In this document: in pieces, positions 7,533 through 12,049 of the stretch
Position numbering within the stretch: the first letter of the stretch is position 1
How the letters are laid out: each line of letters begins with the position of its first letter
DNA from: G020354785 sp965602045
Lineage (GTDB): Bacteria; Bacteroidota; Bacteroidia; Bacteroidales; UBA10428
Length of the DNA: 12,049 nt
Direction: 5' to 3'
NCBI GenBank assembly: GCA_965602045.1
Contig: CBFCXR010000062.1
Span: 1-12,049 of the forward strand
Position numbers and translations under genes: made by a program
The notes under the pieces: model-generated
Told to the model about the DNA's origin: nothing
The model's input: only the letters and a program-made list of their open reading frames with translations
The model's database searches: none

Positions 7533-8651
7533 TTAAATGTCATTAATCTCAATCTCATATAAAACAGGCCAGTATTTACCTGTTATAAATAAATGATTAT
7601 TTTCATTATTAAAAGCTATCCCGTTAAGTACCCTATCCATATCACCCTGAAATCCTTCGGGAACTATACTTTTAAGATCCATCTCTCCGGTTATTTTACC
7701 AGTATTAGGATCAATTATGACTATTTTAGTATCTCCTAAAATATTAGCAAATATTTTACCATTAATATATTCCAGTTCATTTAAATTTGCGACTATTCCT
7801 TTATGATTAAAAACCTCAATCCGGCCTAGTTGAGTGAAGTATTCAAAATCTATCAGATATATATTTGAACTACCATCACTCATGAATATTTTATTTCCGT
7901 CTGTAGTTAGCCCCCATCCTTCATTTATCTGGTAATCGAATCTCCTTATTAAATCCAGTGTGTTCTTATCATAAATAAATCCAATCTGTGCTTTATATGT
8001 AATCTGATAAATTTTATTACTAAAAATCAAAATACCCTCACCAAATAATTGCGGATCAAGATCCAGTTTCTTAACCGGTATCCCTGTTTCAATGTTTACT
8101 TTTCTTAAAGATGATTTTCCTTTTCTTCCGGTGCTTTCAAATAAAAATCCATTATCGTATACTAATCCCTGTGTAAAAGCATTCGCATCATGCGGATATT
8201 TATTTACTACATTATAAGTATAAACTTTTGGAATTATATCGGAAAGTAAAATAACCGGAATTACATTGTTCTCCTTCAGGCTATCATTATAAAAAACTAC
8301 TGTTTTTAATGTATTTTGCCCGACTTTTGCATTTTCAGATATCCATGATGTGATTTTAAAACCACTTGTTTTTGTGTTAACATAATCATTATTAGCATAA
8401 AAACGTATGGAATCAATAACTATATTTCTTTTAAAAGACAGTTCAATTTCAATTGTATCTCCACAAACGTAAACTTCATTTCTTTTTGGTGACTTAAATG
8501 AAACAATCTGACTTTTTTTTAAATTGTTTTCAGAAGTATTTGAAGTAATATTTTTTGAGCTGTTTTCCTTGCAGCTGTTTACTCCAATAATTAAAAGAAA
8601 AGTTAGTAGATGATTTAAACAGGTAATTAATTTTAAAAGTATTGAACTCAT
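7533..8651 (-). CDS. Glutamine cyclotransferase (glutaminyl cyclase) lipoprotein
   Basis: The enzyme converts N-terminal glutamine of peptides or proteins to pyroglutamate, releasing ammonia. The 372-residue protein starts with a hydrophobic signal ending VNSC, where Cys27 is a likely lipidation site, followed by a Ser/Asn-rich linker. Residues about 50-135 look like an Ig-like beta domain, which is an addition to the minimal enzyme. The beta-propeller catalytic domain then shows YPHDANAFTQGL at 152-162 and ESTGRKGKSSLR with Glu172. Further along it has FGEGI, EGWGLTTDG, LNELEYINGKIFANI, VLNGIAF and an ITGKYWP motif near the end. These are the standard motifs of the plant/bacterial type (PF05096). 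It starts 24 bases after the stop of the HAD gene and is probably cotranscribed with it, although no functional link between them is obvious. Confidence 0.9.
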   Translation of the reverse strand: MSSILLKLITCLNHLLTFLLIIGVNSCKENSSKNITSNTSENNLKKSQIVSFKSPKRNEVYVCGDTIEIELSFKRNIVIDSIRFYANNDYVNTKTSGFKITSWISENAKVGQNTLKTVVFYNDSLKENNVIPVILLSDIIPKVYTYNVVNKYPHDANAFTQGLVYDNGFLFESTGRKGKSSLRKVNIETGIPVKKLDLDPQLFGEGILIFSNKIYQITYKAQIGFIYDKNTLDLIRRFDYQINEGWGLTTDGNKIFMSDGSSNIYLIDFEYFTQLGRIEVFNHKGIVANLNELEYINGKIFANILGDTKIVIIDPNTGKITGEMDLKSIVPEGFQGDMDRVLNGIAFNNENNHLFITGKYWPVLYEIEINDI

Positions 8652-8675
8652 AAAATTACTTGGGTATTTTAAGAT

Positions 8676-9101
8676 TTATCTAAATAACTTTTTGAGGCGG
8701 CTACCAACATTGGTAGTACCTTTGGTCAAATTCCCCAGTTCATTATATTCCGAATCGGCAAAATCAGGATTCAGTATTTGCCAAATTTCACTCCATCCGG
8801 GAAAACCTCCAACATTTCTGTCATCGATAAAGATATCGGCATCAAGTTTACGACTCACAGTTTCAATATCAAATTCCTCTTCAGGATAACTCTTGTTGAC
8901 CGCATAAAATTCCAGACCTTTTTTCCTGCAATATTCCACTGCTTCTTCCAACTCTTTGCCATACCTGAAAGTCCAAAGTATAAGCTGATGCCCATGCTTC
9001 TGTAGCTGTTTCAAAGTTTCAAATGCAAATAACATTTCTTCCCCGATTTGTGGATATCTATGTTCTACAATTGTGCCATCAAAATCAACAGCTATTTTCA
9101 T
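8676..9101 (-). CDS. BT0820-like HAD-superfamily phosphatase
   Basis: This small (141-residue) HAD hydrolase carries the nucleophile motif DFDGTIVEH with Asp6 and Asp8, motif II LWTFR with Thr44, and the acidic motif FIDDRNVGG with Asp93 and Asp94 that binds Mg2+. There is little room for a cap domain, so it is a minimal phosphatase acting on an unknown phosphorylated substrate in the cytoplasm. The closest family I recognise is the BT0820-type phosphatase of Bacteroides. The C-terminal about 30 residues (LGNLTKGTTNVGSRLKKLFR region) are basic and lie outside the core. The gene is divergent from pssA across a 429-base spacer, and the glutamine cyclotransferase gene follows closely downstream. 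Confidence 0.88.
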   Translation of the reverse strand: MKIAVDFDGTIVEHRYPQIGEEMLFAFETLKQLQKHGHQLILWTFRYGKELEEAVEYCRKKGLEFYAVNKSYPEEEFDIETVSRKLDADIFIDDRNVGGFPGWSEIWQILNPDFADSEYNELGNLTKGTTNVGSRLKKLFR

Positions 9102-9530
9102 GTTTTATATTTTTAGCAGGTTCTTAATAATGTATATATGTTATGTATGACATTTACACATTATTCATGTTTATGCGAAATTAGTGTAATTCTCGTCTAA
9201 TTATAATACAATTTTAAAATAATAACACACATTAATTATACAATAAATACATATTAAAAAACCTGGGGATTGTTAATAATTTAATATTCAGTGGTTTATA
9301 CTTAATACCTCAATAATACATATTATTAATAAAAAATCTTTTTACTTATTAAGATATTAAATACCTTGAACATAATAATTTCTTATTCGAAATTCATACT
9401 ATTTTTGTTTCTTATTTATACAAAAATTTTATTAATACATTATCAAAACTAACCTAATCCTTTGAGATAAATATATATGGTTAATGCTTTACATTTATTA
9501 TTTATAACTTTAATATAAAATAAATCTGAT
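9102..9530. other. Long AT-rich divergent spacer, no gene
   Basis: This region lies between the starts of the HAD gene and pssA and must hold both promoters. No frame of useful length or codon bias is visible on either strand, and I see no tRNA-like or stable GC-rich fold. Local structure includes AATAAT-ACAT-ATTATT at 9312-9327, which could be chance. A patch with CCTGGGG at about 9262-9268 stands out only because its surroundings are almost pure A/T. Confidence 0.7.
9400..9407 (+). promoter_or_regulatory. Candidate -7 promoter element upstream of pssA
   Basis: The octamer TATTTTTG fits TAnnTTTG exactly and is the same octamer as the one found upstream of parA. It would give a 5' leader of about 120 bases before pssA. 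No convincing TTTG -33 partner is seen, so this is weak. Confidence 0.25.
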
Positions 9531-10304
9531 ATGAGAGCGATAAAAAAAGTAATTCCTTCCTTTTTTACCTGTTTGGGACTCATTTCCGGATGTATTTCAA
9601 TAGTTTATTCTTCAAAAGATATGATAACATTTGCAGGTTATTTTATTATTGCTGCAGCAATTATCGATTTTCTGGATGGTTTTTTTGCCAGAATATTAGA
9701 CTCCATCTCTGACTTTGGCAAACAACTTGATTCTCTTACAGACATTGTTAGTTTTGGAGTAGCGCCGTCTATGATTCTTTATGGATTAATACTGCGCTCT
9801 TTAGTTGAGATTGAACCCGGTTCACGCTTTAATCTCACTTCACCTGAATTTGGCAAATTATTAATACTGTACATGGCTTTTCTTATTGCTGTATTCTCAG
9901 CTCTGCGGCTTGCCAAATTTAATATTGATCCCGGCCAGAAGTATCAGTTTAAAGGATTGCCCGTACCGGCAAGCGGTCTGTTAATTGCCTCAATTGGGAT
10001 TGTTTCTGAGATATCCAAAGATTTACCTTTTCAGGATATTATTTTAAATCCGTATTTCCTAATAAGCCTTATTTTAGTTGTTTGTTTCTTATTAGTCTCA
10101 AATATTCCTATGTTTTCATTGAAATTTACCAGCACCGGATTCAAAGACAACAGCATTCGCTATATATTTCTGGTCATCTCTGCAGTAATAATTATATTTT
10201 TTAAAATCCCCGGATTAGCGCCGGTTATTATCCTGTATATCCTGATGTCTATATTGAATAGTCTTTTTCGTTTACAGGTAAAGACACAGGCAAAAAGTAA
10301 CTAG
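9531..10304 (+). CDS. pssA: CDP-diacylglycerol-serine O-phosphatidyltransferase (phosphatidylserine synthase)
   Basis: The enzyme joins CDP-diacylglycerol and serine to make phosphatidylserine, the precursor of phosphatidylethanolamine, in the cytoplasmic membrane. The 257-residue protein carries the full CDP-alcohol phosphotransferase signature D(x2)DG(x2)AR(x8)G(x3)D(x3)D: Asp46, Asp49-Gly50, Ala53-Arg54, Gly63, Asp67 and Asp71. Around it are about six to eight hydrophobic helices (for example 10-26, 33-50, 72-88, 108-124, 145-160 and several after 170). This is the integral-membrane type II PssA found in Gram-positive bacteria and Bacteroidota rather than the PLD-like E. coli enzyme. The ATG at 9531 gives the usual short basic N-terminus before the first helix. 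A phosphatidylserine decarboxylase gene is not in the window. A small membrane methyltransferase follows 169 bases downstream on the same strand. Confidence 0.93.
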   Translation: MRAIKKVIPSFFTCLGLISGCISIVYSSKDMITFAGYFIIAAAIIDFLDGFFARILDSISDFGKQLDSLTDIVSFGVAPSMILYGLILRSLVEIEPGSRFNLTSPEFGKLLILYMAFLIAVFSALRLAKFNIDPGQKYQFKGLPVPASGLLIASIGIVSEISKDLPFQDIILNPYFLISLILVVCFLLVSNIPMFSLKFTSTGFKDNSIRYIFLVISAVIIIFFKIPGLAPVIILYILMSILNSLFRLQVKTQAKSN

Positions 10305-10335
10305 TATCTCTTCCTGCGCTTAAGCTTTGGAGGTA

Positions 10336-10365
10336 ATGGCAACAACTCTCTATTTGTTTAACTAA
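10336..10365 (+). other. Possible 9-codon leader or relic start upstream of the methyltransferase
   Basis: An ATG two bases after GGAGG begins Met-Ala-Thr-Thr and stops at TAA after nine codons. The true gene 138 bases downstream, in the same frame, also begins Met-Ala-Thr behind GGAGG. This may be a duplicated or relic start or a leader peptide, but the Shine-Dalgarno spacing is too tight for good initiation and the match is short. Confidence 0.2.
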
Positions 10366-10455
10366 TAATAGCAACATAAGTCAAATCACATATAAATAAT
10401 GTTTTTAATAAACTCCCGTTTTCGTAAATTCAGCCGGAAAAACAAATTTTAAACT

Positions 10456-10463
10456 AAGGAGGA
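10456..10463 (+). promoter_or_regulatory. Strong Shine-Dalgarno AAGGAGGA deciding a TTG start
   Basis: AAGGAGGA lies 10 bases before the TTG at 10474. Bacteroidota genes usually lack such a site, so its presence here is notable. It supports the TTG start, because no in-frame ATG occurs until deep inside the first membrane helices of the protein. Confidence 0.65.
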
Positions 10464-10473
10464 ATAAAAGAAG

Positions 10474-10995
10474 TTGGCAACTATAAAATGGACAAAAAAG
10501 AACATTTTCTATAATACACTTCTTACTATTCTGTGTATCACTTGTTTTCCTTTAAATCCGCTGGTCTTATCAGGAGTTTTGGAAATCCAACATAATAAGG
10601 TCACATATATTCTGGGCTGGGCAGTATGGATATTTGGCATGGCACTTATTATGGCGCCAATAATTATGTTTCCCCGCAGGGGTGGTGTTGAAAAAGGTAA
10701 ATCATTTGTACACACTACACGCCTGGTTGATACGGGTATTTACAGCATAATAAGGCACCCTCAATACCTGGGAGGGATTTTTGCAATATTTATAACTACA
10801 CTATTATTGTACCCGCACTGGCTGTTCGCTATACTTGGCATTGCAGGTACTTTAGCAATCTTCACGGGCTGCAGGGAGGAAGATAAACGCCTTATTCAGC
10901 AGTTTGGTGAGGATTATATAAATTATATGCGAAAAGTGCCGGGAATAAATATTCTTTCAGGGATTATGCGGTTTCTATTTAGAAAAACTTCTTAG
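10474..10995 (+). CDS. Small membrane methyltransferase of the PEMT/ICMT superfamily
   Basis: This 173-residue protein has about four hydrophobic helices (about 12-33, 44-66, 102-112, 115-131). Its C-terminal SAM-binding signature is typical of isoprenylcysteine/phospholipid methyltransferases: TGIYSIIRHPQYLGG (RHPQYLG at 94-100), then a Glu pair at 135-136 in REEDKRL, and FGEDYINYMRKVP. The family methylates lipid or lipid-linked groups at the membrane face. The position after pssA suggests a phospholipid headgroup substrate, for example phosphatidylethanolamine, but this is inference; bacterial members with other or unknown substrates are common. It begins at TTG behind AAGGAGGA. The last 21 bases overlap the convergent HIT gene. 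The 169-base gap to pssA leaves cotranscription open. Confidence 0.8.
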   Translation: MATIKWTKKNIFYNTLLTILCITCFPLNPLVLSGVLEIQHNKVTYILGWAVWIFGMALIMAPIIMFPRRGGVEKGKSFVHTTRLVDTGIYSIIRHPQYLGGIFAIFITTLLLYPHWLFAILGIAGTLAIFTGCREEDKRLIQQFGEDYINYMRKVPGINILSGIMRFLFRKTS

Positions 10996-11445
10996 CTTCC
11001 CCACAATTGACCTTATTTCATCAGCCTTTAACTTCATTCTTTTGTCGCTGTCAATAATATCGTCAACATTATGCTTCAATTTGGGATACCAGTCGCCCGG
11101 ATGAGCCAGGTCTTCCTTTTTCCTGGGAATTATATGTATATGCATATGTGCAATTGTCTGTCCGGCTTCCTCACTCTCCTGTAATGTCCAGTTAAATCCT
11201 TCAGTATTAAAAGCTTTTGAAAGAATTTTAATAACTGTTCTGCTAAACTTTACAAATTCAAACAATTCTTCATCCGATAAATCAAAAATACTTATCATGT
11301 GTTCTTTTGGCATGACTAAAGAATGACCGGGTAAAATAGGAGCTATGTTATACGCAGCAATAAATTTTTCACTTTCATAAAACACCAGGTCTTTTATCTC
11401 CTGTTTACAGAAAGGGCACTTAATATCGTAAGACTTTTCTAACAT
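10975..11445 (-). CDS. HIT-family nucleotide hydrolase or transferase
   Basis: The 156-residue protein contains the histidine triad at 100-104 (H-M-H-I-H) followed by IIPR. The middle histidine, His102, should be the nucleophile that forms a nucleotidyl intermediate. An N-terminal CPFC at 10-13 supplies two cysteines of the zinc site seen in many bacterial HIT proteins. A conserved LPGHSLVMPKEH segment at about 38-49 completes the nucleotide pocket. Family members cleave dinucleoside polyphosphates such as Ap4A or aminoacyl/phosphoramidate adenylates; the exact substrate is not readable. The gene starts 45 bases after the SpoIIAA-like gene and is probably cotranscribed with it. Its 3' end overlaps the opposing methyltransferase gene. 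Confidence 0.9.
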   Translation of the reverse strand: MLEKSYDIKCPFCKQEIKDLVFYESEKFIAAYNIAPILPGHSLVMPKEHMISIFDLSDEELFEFVKFSRTVIKILSKAFNTEGFNWTLQESEEAGQTIAHMHIHIIPRKKEDLAHPGDWYPKLKHNVDDIIDSDKRMKLKADEIRSIVGKLRSFSK

Positions 11446-11490
11446 TATTACTCTTTTTGCAGGAAAGATATAAAATAATATAATTATGTA

Positions 11491-11859
11491 TTATTTGATC
11501 AACAAGGCTTTTGCTTCTTCAATGTTATCCGTTACACGTATATCATAACCGCGGTTTACAAGCACTGTTTCCATGAACTTATGCTCGATTATATCCCCTG
11601 AATAGACAAGAACTGCCTTATTCCCATGTAGTCTTAATCCATGTATTTGTGGAGCAATACCTGTTTTGAATGTTTTCATGGTATCACTAATGATTTTTGC
11701 CCTTCTCATATCAAAGAGAAAACGGGAATAGCCTGACTTATTCGTGTATTTAAGAGCAACCTTCTGGAGTTTTATAGAATCTTCGGGTCGCCTGACAATC
11801 CCGGTAACTTGCACAAAATATATCCCTTTTTCTTTATTATATTTAACGTTGTACTTCAT
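11491..11859 (-). CDS. SpoIIAA-like (STAS-fold) small protein
   Basis: This 122-residue soluble protein has the pattern of SpoIIAA-like/STAS proteins: an N-terminal beta-hairpin region (YFVQVTGIVRRPED), a helix, and a central SRFLFDMRRAKI strand-turn. A KAVLVYSG strand follows, and then a terminal MET-x-LVNRGYDIRVTDNIEEAKALL beta-alpha unit. In this group the role varies from anti-anti-sigma control to small-ligand or lipid binding, and no phosphoacceptor serine in a typical SpoIIAA context is obvious. The function is therefore unknown. The gene sits 45 bases upstream of the HIT gene on the same strand and is preceded by a short inverted repeat. I am fairly sure of the fold, less so of the exact family. 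Confidence 0.7.
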   Translation of the reverse strand: MKYNVKYNKEKGIYFVQVTGIVRRPEDSIKLQKVALKYTNKSGYSRFLFDMRRAKIISDTMKTFKTGIAPQIHGLRLHGNKAVLVYSGDIIEHKFMETVLVNRGYDIRVTDNIEEAKALLIK

Positions 11860-11885
11860 TATTTCTAATATTCACTACAAATCAG

Positions 11886-11901
11886 ATTACAATAATGTAA
11901 T
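11886..11901. promoter_or_regulatory. Inverted repeat ATTACA-ATAA-TGTAAT upstream of the SpoIIAA-like gene
   Basis: A perfect 6-base dyad with a 4-base centre lies 27 bases from the ATG of the SpoIIAA-like gene, where an operator would be expected. It is short and AT-rich, so chance cannot be excluded, and no second copy was noticed in the window. Confidence 0.25.
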
Positions 11902-11972
11902 TTATTAATTGTTAGATTTTTAGAAAAAAAATTTAGTACTAACCATTTTCCAGAGAATCTATTTATAAAAAA

Positions 11973-11998
11973 TGGAATATTGAAATTCCAATATTTTA
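11973..11998. terminator. Hairpin with two alternative pairings near the right edge
   Basis: AATATTG (11976-11982) pairs with CAATATT (11989-11995), extendable by G-T wobbles to 11973/11998. A competing pairing joins TGGAAT (11973-11978) with ATTCCA (11985-11990). On the minus strand the structure is followed by CCATTTTTT, terminator-like for a gene beyond the right edge. On the plus strand the T-run is short. The surrounding 190 bases (11860-12049) hold no supported gene. Confidence 0.3.
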
Positions 11999-12049
11999 TA
12001 TGCTAAAATTAGTTATTTCCTGATACTTATAAAAATTTAAAGAAACCTA

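Noticed and set aside
8778..9005. Plus-strand open frames opposite the HAD gene
   Set aside because: The minus strand carries a complete, motif-supported HAD protein over the same bases.
9312..9327. AATAAT-ACAT-ATTATT palindrome upstream of pssA as an operator
   Set aside because: It contains almost only A and T and is expected by chance in this spacer.
12027..12049. End of a further minus-strand gene entering from the right edge
   Set aside because: All three minus-strand frames meet stops within about 23 bases of the edge and too few codons remain to recognise a protein.
1..12049. A defence island, prophage, insertion sequence or CRISPR array
   Set aside because: No transposase, integrase, phage, nuclease or regularly spaced repeats are visible; all recognised genes are chromosomal housekeeping, envelope or regulatory types.

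Overview
The window looks like a piece of a Bacteroidota chromosome, probably class Bacteroidia. The DNA is AT-rich. Two sites match the Bacteroidota -7 promoter element TAnnTTTG, and Shine-Dalgarno sequences are mostly absent. The gene set also fits: ParA, ParB, a DUF5683 membrane protein and a LysM lytic transglycosylase in a row, a SiaC-family protein, a BT0820-like HAD phosphatase and paired SGNH-fold proteins. I see no mobile element, tRNA, rRNA, CRISPR array or clear sign of recent transfer.

Left block (1-6688, minus strand). Six genes read leftwards with almost no gaps: parA, parB, a DUF5683 protein, a lytic transglycosylase with two LysM domains, and two related but divergent SGNH-hydrolase-fold proteins. 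The last is cut by the left edge; it is an open frame of 413 codons with a clear ATG at 1241. The block joins chromosome segregation to cell-wall cutting and, by inference, to esterification or de-esterification of an extracytoplasmic glycan. A likely membrane O-acyltransferase partner (MBOAT) may lie beyond the left edge.

Middle block (6689-9101, minus strand). A 338-base AT-rich spacer upstream of parA holds a candidate promoter, phased 9-base repeats and a 22-base perfect inverted repeat. It is followed by an orphan SiaC-family (DUF1987) regulator that keeps Thr68 in its YFNTSS motif. Next come a glutamine cyclotransferase lipoprotein and a small BT0820-like HAD phosphatase, which probably form a two-gene operon.

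Right block (9102-12049). A 429-base AT-rich divergent spacer precedes pssA (phosphatidylserine synthase, plus strand). A small membrane methyltransferase of the PEMT/ICMT type follows; it starts at TTG behind an unusually strong AAGGAGG. Its 3' end overlaps a convergent HIT-family hydrolase by 21 bases. A SpoIIAA-like (STAS-fold) protein lies upstream of the HIT gene on the same strand. The last 190 bases have no supported gene but contain two short inverted repeats.

Most of the window is ordinary housekeeping and regulatory content. The parts most worth a second look are the SGNH pair attached to the parAB/transglycosylase cluster, the orphan SiaC, the possible lipid-methylation partner of PssA, and the structured spacer upstream of parA.
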